Source: Campylobacter canadensis (lineage in GTDB: Bacteria > Campylobacterota > Campylobacteria > Campylobacterales > Campylobacteraceae). Taken from it: a stretch of 64,000 bases of DNA. Shown here piece after piece: positions 33,879-44,075 of this stretch (positions are counted from its first letter, which is position 1; each line of letters begins with the position of its first letter). The notes under the pieces were generated by a model. It saw nothing but the letters and a program-made list of their open reading frames with translations. It was not told the origin of the DNA and ran no database searches. The stretch spans positions 1,302,001 to 1,366,000 of the forward strand of contig NZ_CP035946.1 of NCBI RefSeq assembly GCF_013177655.1, in the 5' to 3' direction. The translations under genes were made by a program, and so were the position numbers.

Positions 33879-34154
33879 ATGAAAGCTTTATGGTTAATTA
33901 TATGCTTGATTTTTATTTATTTATATTTAATATTTATTTATAAAAGTATTGCTGAATTCATAATGTCAGATAATATATTTTTCTTTAACTGTATTGTGTT
34001 TTTAGTAGCTAAATTTATCGCTATGATATTTTGTTATTTATTTGCCATTTTCATTGCCCCTGTCGAACTAGTATATTTACATTTTTATCACAGTAAAAAT
34101 TTTACATATTTTCAAATAAAGCTTTGTTTAAATATATTTGTCTTAATGCAGTGA
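33879..34154 (+). CDS. Multi-pass membrane protein, 5' end uncertain
   Basis: From the first ATG the protein is 91 residues with about three membrane helices. The same frame is open upstream to about 33763 and encodes KEFFSKIFAELNPSYYFRHLFFGIVISILIF..., another helix with good composition, but no ATG, GTG or TTG start with a ribosome site is visible there. The true gene may therefore be longer with a lost or unusual start. I do not recognise the family. It lies 10-120 bases after the lipoprotein gene on the same strand and may be co-transcribed. Confidence 0.5.
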   Translation: MKALWLIICLIFIYLYLIFIYKSIAEFIMSDNIFFFNCIVFLVAKFIAMIFCYLFAIFIAPVELVYLHFYHSKNFTYFQIKLCLNIFVLMQ

Positions 34155-34155
34155 T

Positions 34156-34500
34156 TTACAATACTGCAGGAAAAGTTACTCTATAAGCAAGTCCAGCAAT
34201 ATCCCAAGCAATATGACCTATTACAAGAGATAAGGTTCTAGCAATTGCTGCATTACCTGCCAATCTTAATCTATATCAAATAGTATTCTCCAAATAAAGT
34301 TAATTAATTTAAGTGTAAACACATAGAATTTAAAACCACCTAGCCTAAACACTGCGATATATTATTGCAAGTCCTTGTGTTTTTAATTATGTGTATTCTA
34401 TGCCAAATTCTTTTGCAAGTCCTTTTAGCTCATCGCTACTTAATTCACATAAAAATTTTAAGTCTTCATTATAATCTATAAGATACTTGCTCTCCTTAAA
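34156..34500 (-). pseudogene. Deletion remnant of a UPF0174 (YaaW-type) gene
   Basis: Two minus-strand pieces remain. About 34387-34500 encodes YLIDYNEDLKFLCELSSDELKGLAKEFG, the DUF3944-type N-terminus of the family. About 34156-34275 encodes LRLAGNAAIA...WDIAGLAYRVTFPAVL plus a stop, the typical C-terminus (compare AYRVTIPAVLQIA in E. coli YaaW). The middle is missing and the frames do not join. The family occurs in Helicobacter and Campylobacter; its function is unclear. Confidence 0.7.
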
Positions 34501-34505
34501 AAATA

Positions 34506-34823
34506 AACATTATTCTACCCCTCCTATAAAATTAAAAATATAAATTTTATATAATGTAAAAAAAGTTTTACTAAAAGGAATTTTAAAAAATTATAGCTCT
34601 ACTATGCTAAATATTTTGTAAGTGTATTTTAAGTCCACAGTAAAATTAATTCTAAAATACATAAAATAATTTTAAGCAATTAAATTTTAACTTTAATCTT
34701 AATAATTTTTAATTTTTGTTATATATTTATTATTTTAAACCATATTACATTTTATTTATATTGTAAAATAACAACAATTAAAAAAAATTTAATATAAAAT
34801 ATCGATACAATATAAGTAAAATA
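34506..34823. other. AT-rich stretch without a gene
   Basis: No open frame, RNA gene or repeat that I can support lies here. The bases nearest 34824 follow the stop of the decayed hsdR. I see no clear terminator. Confidence 0.45.
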
Positions 34824-37329
34824 TTAAAAGTTGATATTTTTATTAGCTAATTCCTTAGTCAAAATTTCAGCTTGAGCTAAAACACCATCAATCGCAAGCT
34901 GTTGCATATCAGGTGGATAAGCATATTTATTTAACACTATTTTTACAGCTACTCTTAATTTTGCTCTTACATTTTCTTTTAATCTAGTCTATGCTTACAT
35001 TGTTTTTAATGATTTGTAGTATCTTGCTAACGAGTGCTAAGAGCATTTCAAAGGCTAAATTTTTACGCTTCATATTCTTTAATTCTAGTAAAAACTTACT
35101 AGAAAGTATAGATATATCAGGCTTTTTTATACCACTAGCATCAAAAATATCCACCACTTTAGATGATACAATAGCCTTATTTATACTTGCTTTATCAAAG
35201 CTTGATTAAGCAAAATTTCATTCTCATTTTCTTTAGCAAACTTTAAAAACCTAGCCTTTATCGCATACATAAAAGCGATTTTATCCTTTATACTCAAGGC
35301 TTTTTCGTGCGGCATAGCTATCGTGTAGGCTTTATCAAGCGCTGCAAATTCTTTTATAAATCTGTTCTTACCATCTTTATTTGATAATATATGCTCTTTT
35401 ATATCAAGTATATATTCAAGTTTAGCCCCCGTATCAAGTTCAAAGTATTTTTCATAGTCATTTGGTAGCATCTGCTCTACAATCTCTAGCTTTTCTATCA
35501 TCACCTTTACTGCATCTTCTTGAGTAGTGATTATATCGCCCTTGCCACCACTTTCACTATAAAACGATAAAGCCTTTTTCAAATCACTTGCAATCCCAAG
35601 ATAATCCACCACAAGCCCACTAGGTTTATCCTTATAAACCCTATTTACCCTAGCTATAGCTTGCATTAGATTATGCCCTTTCATAGACTTGTCTATATAA
35701 AGAGTATGAAGCGATGGCACATCAAAGCCAGTTAGCCACATATCCACCACTATAATTAGTAGCTTTTGCTTTTTGGCTATCTTGGTTTTCAAGCTTTTCA
35801 TCTAATTCATCTACAAGTTTTTTTCCTTCTTCGCTTAGCTCTATTTTAGCAAGTCTGCTTTCATAATATATACTCACAGTAGCACCATCTTCAACAGCTC
35901 TTGATATATCATATATATCTATGTAGTTTCCAAAAACTGCAGGGGTGTTTATATCATGGCTTTCAATAGGCGTTCTTGTAAATCCTATATAAGTAGCATT
36001 TGGCAAAGCATCACGCAGATATTTTGCAAAACCATAAACTATCTTTTGCCCTAAAACATCGCCACTTTTAGACTTTTCTTCTACTACTTTTGCATCAAAG
36101 CCGTATTGGGTTCTGTGTGCTTCATCTGCAATTACGATGATATTATCTCTAAGCGATAAGCACTCAAATACATTATCATTTTCTGGACTAAATTTTTGAA
36201 TAGTAGTAAATACCACTCCACCACTAGCTACCTTTAAAAGCTCTTTTAAATGCTCTTTATCATTTGCTTGTTTTGGCTCTTGTCTTAGAAGGTTCTCACA
36301 ACTTGCAAAAGTACCAAAAAGCTGGTCATCTAGGTCATTTCTATCCGTGATAACCAAAATCGTAGGATTGTTTAAAGCCTTTATCGCTTTAGCACTATAA
36401 AACACCATAGACAAAGACTTCCCACTACCTTGCGTATGCCATACCACACCGCCTTTTTTATCCCCGTCTTTACTACTTGCTGTGATTGTCCTTGATATAG
36501 CTTTATTTACTGCGTAGTATTGATGATAGGCTGCGATTTTTTTGGTAGTTTTTATACTTAAAATACCATTTAAATCTCTTATTTGCTCTTTTTCAAAAAC
36601 TATGAAATTGCAAATGATATCTAGCAAGGTTTTTGGATTTAGCATACCATCTATTAGGGTTTTAATTTCTAAAGACTTGTTTGGAGCGTAGTTTACCCCA
36701 TCGCTACTTTTCCATGCCATAAACCTTGAAAAATCAGCTGAAATACTCCCCGCCCTAGCAAAATACCCATCACTTATCACGCAAAAAGCATTATATGTAA
36801 AAATACTTGGGATTGTTTGTTTATAAGTGTTTATTTGATTATAAGCTGAGTTTATCGTGGCGTTTTCATCGCTTGGGCTTTTTAGCTCCATTAAAACAAG
36901 CGGAATTCCATTTATATATAGCACTACATCGGGGATTTTGTTTTCTTTAGCTTCTGTGATGCTTAGCTGGTTTGTTACTATAAATTCATTGTTGCTTGCA
37001 TTATTAAAATCAATTAGATTTATGATATCGGCTCTACTTTCTCCGTCTTTTGTAGTGCTTATATTTACCCCATTTACAAGCTTATAATGAAAGTTTTCGT
37101 TACTATCTAAAAGGCTAAGATGATTTTTGCTTTTTAGCTCTTTATAAATCTCATTAGCCTTTGATAAATCAAGCTGTGGGTTTAGTTTGCAAAGTACATT
37201 TACAAGGCTAGTTTCTAGCAAGACTTCATCGGTGGCTCTTACAGGCTTTTCATAGCACCACCCAAATTCTTGTAGTGATGATATAACAAACTACTCCAAA
37301 TCAAACTCGCTAGTTTTTGCCTTGCTCAT
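34824..37329 (-). pseudogene. hsdR: Type I restriction endonuclease HsdR, multiply disrupted
   Basis: The intended start is ATG 37329 (MSKAKTSEFDLE), but codon 13 is TAG (37291-37293). The next 500 codons hold the HsdR nuclease region (PDVVLYINGIPLVLMELKSP) and the helicase start (HTQGSGKSLSMVFY, DEAHRTQYG). Near 35760 the frame changes, and about 150 residues normally found between [11 protein letters not shown] and [20 protein letters not shown] are missing. Two more frame changes occur near 35183 and 34985 before the true C-terminal tail (KYAYPPDMQQLAIDG) ends at 34824. The nonsense codon and deletion show real decay, not just read error. HsdR would cut unmodified DNA with HsdM and HsdS. 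Confidence 0.88.
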
Positions 37330-39621
37330 TTTTATTATCCTTTATTTCATTTGCTATCATTTCAATTTGCCCTGGAATTATTTTAGTTAAAGCATTTATA
37401 ACATCTACACAACAACGCTTTTTATCATCTTCTGTTATTGGTTTTTGGCTTACATATCCACCATGAGAGCCGTCATTTATAAAACTATACAAAATATTAT
37501 CAGCTTCCATAAGTCCTAATTTTTGCATAACATCATACAAATCATCCGTCGGATAAAAAAATCTTCCGACGGACTCTAAAACATTTCTAATAGAATTTGC
37601 TGTATGATATTTTGGTTTCTCTTGACCTGTATATATTTTATATATCTCTTTTAATTGTTCAATATATGGCAATATATATTTGTTTTCATTAATTTTTATT
37701 ATTTTTCCATTTTCTAAAATAAAATTATCTTTTGTGATTTTATTTCTTATCAACATATTATAAAAATCTACATTATGTGTTAATATCAAAAATCTAATCT
37801 TCTCAATATCTGAAATATAATTTTGCAAATCTCTTATTACACTAGAAACAGAATAAACATAATGATAATCCATGCTAGATATAGGGTCATCTATTATAAA
37901 AAACATTTTTTCATATTCATCGGCTTGGGAGATTTTCACATGGCTTTCTGCTATATAATGACAAAATGCTATTATACTTTTTTCTCCATCACTTAATACC
38001 TTAGTTGTCTTATTTTTAAGTTTATGTGCATTATTCAATGTTAAACAAAAATCGCTCTTACTAAAAGAATACTTACCTTGAAAAAATACATCCAATAACA
38101 TACTGAACGTTTTGATAAATTCTTCTTTTTTGCTTTTTTTAGCTTTTTCCTGCTTTGCTAATATATTTTTATTTAATTTTTTTAAGGAAATAATATTATT
38201 TTTATAATCTTCTATTTCTTCTTTTGCTATATTTTTAATTTCTAGCATTTTAGCTTGGCAAATCTTTATTTTTAATTCTTTTACATAATCCTTGCTATTA
38301 TTTTTTAAGCTATTTATACTAGCAATTAATTCATTGTTATATTGTGCAACTTCAATAGCTATATTAATATATTTTTTAATACTTTCTATATAGTCATTTA
38401 TATTAATCGCTTGTGTTATGTCTTTAGATTTATTGTCTAATGCTGAATAGATTGCATTAATCCCATTTTTTAATAATTCAAACTCTTCAGTCTCAATATT
38501 TTCTAAATTACCTAATTCTTTTTGTTTAAATAAAGCCTTTAACATGTTATAGCTAGCTTGAATATTTTTCGATTTTTCAATATCACTTTTGATTTGATTA
38601 GAAAAATTATCTAAATTACTTCTACTGCGTTCAATAAACTTTAAAAGTTTTGTTTCTTCTGCATCTAAAAATTCATTATATTTATTTATTAAATCTCTAG
38701 CCTTATCATCTAATTTTTGCTCACAAAAAGGACAATTAGAATTATCTTCTTTAATATTATTCACACCTAATTCTATAAAATCCTTTTTGCTTTTCATTTT
38801 TTCTAAAAAATCTTCAGCGAAATCAGACTTTGAATACTCTTTTTCTAATTTAGTTTGTATTTCACTAAGAAAACTAACATCATCAATACCAACACAATCT
38901 ATATTTTCAATATCTTTATATTCTTCAATATCGCTTGATATATTTTTATATTCGTTAGCTAGACTAAAAAAATTTAAGCTATTATCAAATCCTTGCTCTA
39001 TATCTTCAACAATATTATCAAATGTAATGTTTTTATATTCTTTTAAGAGAGGACTTATTTTTAAGTCAGTTAATTCTTTTAACCCTTCTTGAATTTTATC
39101 ACTTATTTTTTTCTTTAATTCTTTTTCTTTGTCTTCTAATTTTATTTTTTAGCTTTATCATCATTTAAATCTATATTCTCTTTCCCTATAATATATCCAT
39201 CTATATTACCATTTACTTCATATTGCCTAGATTGTATATTCTCCAAAATATAATCACTATTAAAAACATGAAATATATACCATATTTTTTGATTAAAACG
39301 TGGAAATTTATCCCTTGTAAGTTCTATATCTAAGTCAAACTGATCTTGATTTTTTAAATTTTTAATTTGTAGTTGAATTTTAGCATTGTTACTATCAAAA
39401 GAAACAATGTCATTAACTTTATCAATCATACTATTTTGTTCGGCTGTATTTTGCATTTCTGCTAAACGAAAAGCCCTGCTTATAAATGTTTTACCGCTAC
39501 CATTCATTGCATATAAAGCAATTCTTAAAGAATTTACACCTTCCTTAAAATTTAATAATTGATGCTTTCCAATATTTTTTAAAGTTAAAGAAAAATCTAT
39601 TATTTTATCACCCTTTGCCAT
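37310..39621 (-). pseudogene. RloC-like anticodon nuclease with one frameshift
   Basis: The N-terminal frame (39621-39142) has an ABC-type Walker A ALYAMNGSGKTFISRAF. After a run of six A (39145-39150) the frame is lost. One added A gives KAKKIKLEDKEKELKKK and joins the downstream frame, producing about 770 residues. That frame has a coiled coil with CPFC (zinc-hook-like, about residue 297), FFIIDDPISSMD (Walker B/signature), and a C-terminal RNVLE...GSHGG segment matching the R-x3-E...H triad of PrrC/RloC anticodon nucleases. These toxins cut tRNA in response to DNA damage or restriction subversion and are encoded inside type I loci, as here. Only one frameshift is present, unlike the flanking hsd genes. 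Confidence 0.8.
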
Positions 39622-39631
39622 CTCTCCTCCT

Positions 39632-40743
39632 TTAGTTGTTTATTTTTATTTCTCCATTTAGAAGTTTTAGTATAAGTATATCACACATATTTTCTAGGGT
39701 TTGGATTTGTTCTAAATTTTTATCTATTTTATCAAAGATTTTTTTTGCAGTAATATCAAATTTTTCAAGCAATAAATCATCTGCCAATAAAATTTCTATC
39801 TCTCCCAAATCTGATTGTCTTATTAATGGTTGAGTGCTACCAAAATCTAAATTTTCATGGCTGCTTGTTTTTAAAACAAAATACATAAAATAAAAATTAG
39901 AACTAGGTTTGATAATTAAGGTATTATCTAATAACCAAACTTTTTTAGCTGAATTAATTATAAAAACTTTCCCCAATATCCCAACTCTACCTGTATATAA
40001 CAATGGTTCATTATATAAATATTTATTAGTAAAACCTATTACCCATTTGCTCACAATATAGGATTTTCACCATTATCTTGCATATCTAATCTTTTTAGTG
40101 ATTTTCCACTCGTTATACTTACCAATTCTTTAATTTTAACATTTTGCCAAGATGGGTTTGGGTTTTCTATGAAATAGTATCTAAAAAGAGTTTTGGAGAG
40201 TTCTTCTAGGGTTTTGTTTTGCTCGTGTAGTAGTTCTATCTTGTCATCAATACTACTTAAGATAGCAGCGATTTACCTTTGCTCTTTTAATGGCGGTAAT
40301 AAAATTTCAATTGTTTCAAAATCTGATTTGTTTAATATAGGAACTGCAGTTCCATCCAATCCATAAACTCTTAAGGTATCATACATTGACACTAACAAAT
40401 AATATACAAAATCAGCATCAGCTATTTTTTCATGAAGAATTATTGAATTTATCTGTTGATTTGTAATAGATGGACTTTTATTTACAGCAACTTTTCCCAT
40501 ATCAGAACCTATACAAGTAACCATTATTGACTTTGGCGGCAATATCTTATTTTTTAATCTCTCAATACCAATATTTGATAGTTTTCTTATGCTTGAACTA
40601 GCTATTTTACGATAATCTTTATAATCAGTCGGAATAATAAAACACATATTATTTCCCCAATCTTCTGGGTTCTTAGCTGATGGAATTTTCCCTGTAATTA
40701 CGCTTCCTATATCCCCAAGCTTACATTTTTTCCAATTATTCAT
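39632..40743 (-). pseudogene. hsdS: Type I specificity subunit HsdS, disrupted
   Basis: The first recognition domain reads normally from ATG 40743 (MNNWKKCKLGDIGSVITGKI) to LPPLKEQR, where TAA (40273-40275) replaces a sense codon. The same frame continues with IAAILSSIDDKIELLHEQN, the central helix. In the second domain another stop (TGA, 40051-40053) and a frame change occur just before IGFTNKYLYNEPLLYTGRVG. The tail (ENMCDILILKLLNGEI) is in the shifted frame. The gene sits between rloC-like and hsdM. At least three lesions make it non-functional. Confidence 0.85.
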
Positions 40744-40804
40744 ATCTTAATCCTTTGGAATTTATTTGCGTAAAAAATCCAAAAAATACACGAAATGAAT
40801 TCAA

Positions 40805-40832
40805 GAATTTAAATTCGGAATTTCCTTTGTTT
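40805..40832 (+). repeat. Dispersed GAATTTAAA-type repeat, copy A
   Basis: This copy contains the palindrome GAATTTAAATTC followed by GGAATTTCCTTTGTTT. Two similar copies lie at 43185-43219 and 46280-46308. It sits in the short gap between hsdS and hsdM. All three copies are at gene or module edges. Confidence 0.5.
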
Positions 40833-40875
40833 AAGCTTAGTTTAAAAGATAATGACGAAAGCACAACACAAAACA

Positions 40876-42026
40876 TCATTTAATCTTCTCTAAGTTTTTT
40901 AAGATAGTTTCGCTTAGCTCTTGCTCTGTTTTGATTTGGGATTTTAACTTGGTTAAAAGCTCGTTAAATATAGTATCAAAATCAAACTCATCATCACTAT
41001 CAGCAAGCCCCACATAACGCCCTGGAGTAAGCACATAAGAAAGCTCTCTTATCTCATCTATGCTAGCACTTTTACAAAAGCCTTTTATGTCTTCATAGTC
41101 GGTGCCGTTTTTCCAAGCTTTATAAGTGTTTGCGATTTGGTTTATGTCGTCTTTGTTTAGGGTTTTGTTGCGTCTATTTATCATAGTTCCTAAATCTCTT
41201 GCGTCTATAAAAAGCGGCTTTTAAGTCTTTATGAGCGTCGTTTAAAAATGAGCCTTCGTTGTTCCATATCACTTGTGAGCTTTCAATTTTTCTTATGGCT
41301 AGGTTCATTTTGGCGAGTTTGTAGGTGGTCTGATTTGACTCTTGACCATAGATTGAGATATCATCTAGTCTGCCTTGGCGAGATTTTACAAACTCTTCGC
41401 TTTGAACAAACATACCGCCACTCCCGCAGCAAGGGTCAAACACTCTGCCCTTGTATGACTCAAGCATAGCTACTAGGAGCTCTACGACGCATTTTGGAGT
41501 GTAGAATTGTCCGCCTTGTTTGCCTTCAGCTAGGGCAAATTCACCTAAAAAATACTCAAATACATGACCTAAAACATCGGCACTTTTACCAGTATCAAAG
41601 GCGATATTTCCTATAAAATCTATAAGTTCGCCTAGGCATTTACTATCTAAGTTATCTTTGGCATAGACTTTTGGCAAAACTCCTTTTAGAGTATCGTTGT
41701 GTTTTTCTATCTCGTCCATTGCTTCATCTAGCATTTTGCCTATTTTGGGATTTTTGGCGTTATCTCTTATGTAGTTGTAGCGAGATTTTTCTGGAACGAA
41801 GAAGATATTGTCAGCTAGGTATTCGTCTGCATCTTCTGGGTCGGCTCCTTCGGATTGCTCTTTGAGCAATTCTTCGTATTTTTGCATGAAGCTATCGCTA
41901 ATGTAGCGTAAAAATATAAGTCCTAAAACTATGTGTTTATACTCTGCTACGTCGATATTTTTGCGTAATTTATCAGCACTTTTCCATAACGCATCTTCTA
42001 GTTTTATTTCTTTTTTTCTTTGCCAT
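40876..42026 (-). pseudogene. hsdM: Type I modification subunit HsdM, frameshift and internal deletion
   Basis: From ATG 42026 the frame is lost in a run of seven A (T7 at 42011-42017 on the plus strand); six A would give MAKKKEIKLEDALWKSADKLR. The main frame holds GHVFEYFLGEFALAEGKQGGQFYTP and the SAM-binding FDPCCGSGGMFV. After AHKDLKA the NPPF catalytic segment and about 150 residues are deleted. The gene resumes out of frame at LFIDARDLGTMINRRNKTLN and runs to 40876. Loss of NPPF abolishes methylation. Confidence 0.88.
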
Positions 42027-42057
42027 TTTTGTCCTTAAGTGGTTTTTCTTAGTGTAG

Positions 42058-42099
42058 CAAAAAAAGCCTTATATTTGCCTAGCTTTCGCTAGGCTTGAA
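42058..42099 (-). terminator. Putative terminator of the membrane gene
   Basis: Downstream of the stop at 42110, minus-strand reading gives AAGCCTAGC GAAA GCTAGGC (42094-42077 stem, GNRA-type loop) and then AAGGCTTTTTTT. The outer AAGCCT can also pair with AGGCTT, which places the T7 run directly after the stem. Two alternative stems are possible, so confidence is moderate. Confidence 0.5.
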
Positions 42100-42109
42100 G
42101 TGGTGTAAA

Positions 42110-43016
42110 TCATTTAGTAGTTTTAAAAGGGATGTTAAATTTTTCTAAAATATCTACTTGCTTTGTATCAAAAATTAATCTTATTTTATTCTTATCATCT
42201 AAGTCGTATTCTAAAAATGTTTTTTTACCTATACTTGATAAAATTTTAATATCATTAAATCTTAAATTTCCCTTTGCTGTCTTACAAATTTTTAATTTTT
42301 TAGTATTGCTTTCTTCCATTTTATTATTTTCATAACAAGACTTATCATTGATATCTATTCCGCGCTCTTTAAGATAGTCAATCACATTATCATTCACATA
42401 CACCATCACATCTGCTTTATAATTTCCAATCCCTGCTCTTTTTTCTATATTTAAATTTGTAAAAATAAAATATAAAACCAAACAAACCAAATAAAATATT
42501 CTAAAGTATTTTATACAAGATGGTTTAAAGGTAAAAACAATAATTGAAAATAAATAAAAAAATGTAATCTGATATATATAATCTAACTGTTCATCTAAAA
42601 AATCATCATTCTCTAAAAATAACAACGATACAAGAAGAAATAAAAAATGAATAGAACAAAAAATAACAATAAAAGCAACATTAGATATCGTATCAATTAT
42701 TTTATTTTTTTTTCTTTATTTTAGTATTAAAAAATATACATAATGATTCATAGCAAAAATAAGGAATAGTAGCTATTATCAAAATATAAAATAAATTATG
42801 AAACCCAAAAGCTAAAAATTCATTTAAACCAAAATCGGGATATTCATTAAGTTCAAATATAAAATATTTAACATATAAAATAGCTGAGCCTAAAAACCAA
42901 ATCACAAGAATTGCACTACTAATATTGCTTAAAGTTTTACATATATTTATAATTTCATCTAAGACAATTGAAAAATTACCTTGCTTTGATGTTTTATTGA
43001 TTGAATTTTCTTTCAT
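42110..43016 (-). pseudogene. Four-helix membrane protein split by an A9 tract
   Basis: Two frames that have looked like separate genes form one. The first (43016-42702, 104 residues) has two membrane helices and ends TKIKKKK just after nine A (T9 at 42705-42713 on the plus strand). With eight A it runs on without a break as KIKKKNKIIDTISNVAFIVIFCSIHFLFLL... into the second frame, adding two more helices and a soluble C-terminal domain to 42110. The joined protein would have about 300 residues. No family recognised. The intact frame either side of a long homopolymer fits phase variation, in the OFF state. Confidence 0.6.
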
Positions 43017-43403
43017 ATTTTCTCCTTAGTAAAATAATATTTAGTTAATAAAAAGTTTTGCTAAATAACTAACAAACAATGTATATTATAAAAACAATAA
43101 TCCATCAAACTGATTTTTATCTTTACGGTTTGTATGAAAGTATTTTATGTTCTTGTGGCTTTACTTATAAAATAACTCAAAAAATCAAGAATTTAAAATC
43201 GGAATTTCGTTTGTTCAAAATTTTTAGCATAAATACAATATTAATTCAGCACCCATTTAAACAAACAAAATTTATATCAGCAATTATAGCTTGATTTTGA
43301 GTGATAATATAGTTTGATTTTTCTTCTTTTAAATTACCAAATAAACTCATATCTCCTCCTTTGTTTTAATAAACATTATCAAAAATTTATAATAAAAAAT
43401 AAA
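43017..43403. other. Intergenic stretch with dispersed repeat copy B
   Basis: About 390 bases without a supportable gene. It holds copy B of the dispersed repeat at 43185-43219 (TCAAGAATTTAAAATCGG then AATTTCGTTTG). An open frame on the plus strand (43079-43294) crosses the repeat but has no ribosome site and ordinary AT-rich composition. Confidence 0.45.
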
Positions 43404-43826
43404 TTAATCCGCCACATAAAAACCTTTTTCAGTATAGATTTGAAGAAATTTTTTAACATCTTTATCATTATAGGATTCTTTAAAATCATTTAAAATTTTA
43501 ATCATTTCTTCTAATACCTTTGCATCATCTTCTTGCCCCACATATGGAAGATAAAGCTTATCCTTGCACCACATATAATGTTTAACTTCAAAAATTCTTT
43601 TTAACATCATTAACTCATAATGGGTATCCCAGTGCCTCCACTGCCAAACAACCTTAAAAAATCTAAACAAATTCTTTATCCCATACCTAAAATCATGGTA
43701 ATTATTTCTAACAAAATCTACAGGTTTTTCATATAAATAAAAACTCACTTTTTCTTTAAAACTTAGTGGTTTGTTTAACTCTTCAAAAAACTCCTCTGCT
43801 GTGTAAGTTCTCTCATTTGTTTTCAT
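43404..43826 (-). CDS. Hypothetical 140-residue protein
   Basis: I do not recognise this protein. It has an acidic N-terminal segment (TAEEFFEELNKP), a basic aromatic middle (FRYGIKNLFRFFKVVWQWRHWDTHYEL) that could be an amphipathic helix pair, and an acidic C-terminus. AAAGGAA precedes the start. It follows the small membrane protein gene (43849-44064) by 22 bases and the HEPN gene before that, all on one strand, so the three are likely one transcript. It may be an accessory factor of that cluster. Confidence 0.6.
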   Translation of the reverse strand: MKTNERTYTAEEFFEELNKPLSFKEKVSFYLYEKPVDFVRNNYHDFRYGIKNLFRFFKVVWQWRHWDTHYELMMLKRIFEVKHYMWCKDKLYLPYVGQEDDAKVLEEMIKILNDFKESYNDKDVKKFLQIYTEKGFYVAD

Positions 43827-43848
43827 AATTTTTCCTTTTATTGCAGTT

Positions 43849-44064
43849 TTAAATTGTTTTTATTTCCGATTTAGAATTCTTTTGTAATTTTGCTATGATC
43901 TTATCTTTTTTATAGCTTTCATAAAAGGTAGTGCTTAGTAAAATTACTGTAATAAGCGTAAGATACTCCACTTCAGCAAAGCCATTTAAAATAAGCTCTA
44001 ACACAAAATAAAAACTCATAAACACTACCACTAAAATTTCTAAAACATACTTTGATTTTTGCAT
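43849..44064 (-). CDS. Small two-helix membrane protein, paralog of 32580-32777
   Basis: A 71-residue protein with two membrane helices (about 8-25 and 33-48) and a lysine-rich cytoplasmic tail. It shares the start MQK.KY..EI, the mid-protein ILNGF turn and the tail YE.Y.KDKIIA with the protein upstream of cas6. It lies 11 bases downstream of the HEPN protein gene on the same strand. The repeated pairing of this membrane protein with HEPN/CRISPR genes suggests a shared role, but none is established. Confidence 0.68.
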   Translation of the reverse strand: MQKSKYVLEILVVVFMSFYFVLELILNGFAEVEYLTLITVILLSTTFYESYKKDKIIAKLQKNSKSEIKTI

Positions 44065-44075
44065 AATAATCCTTT

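Noticed and set aside
37546-37572. Perfect 8-bp inverted repeat CCGTCGGA/TCCGACGG resembling a terminator
   Set aside because: It lies inside the RloC-like coding region, in codons near the catalytic arginine. No termination inside the gene is expected.
38787-39092. Plus-strand frame of 101 codons
   Set aside because: It is antisense to the RloC-like coiled-coil region, which is open on the minus strand through the same segment.
43079-43294. Plus-strand frame of 71 codons
   Set aside because: No ribosome binding site, crosses dispersed repeat copy B, and has the composition of random AT-rich DNA.
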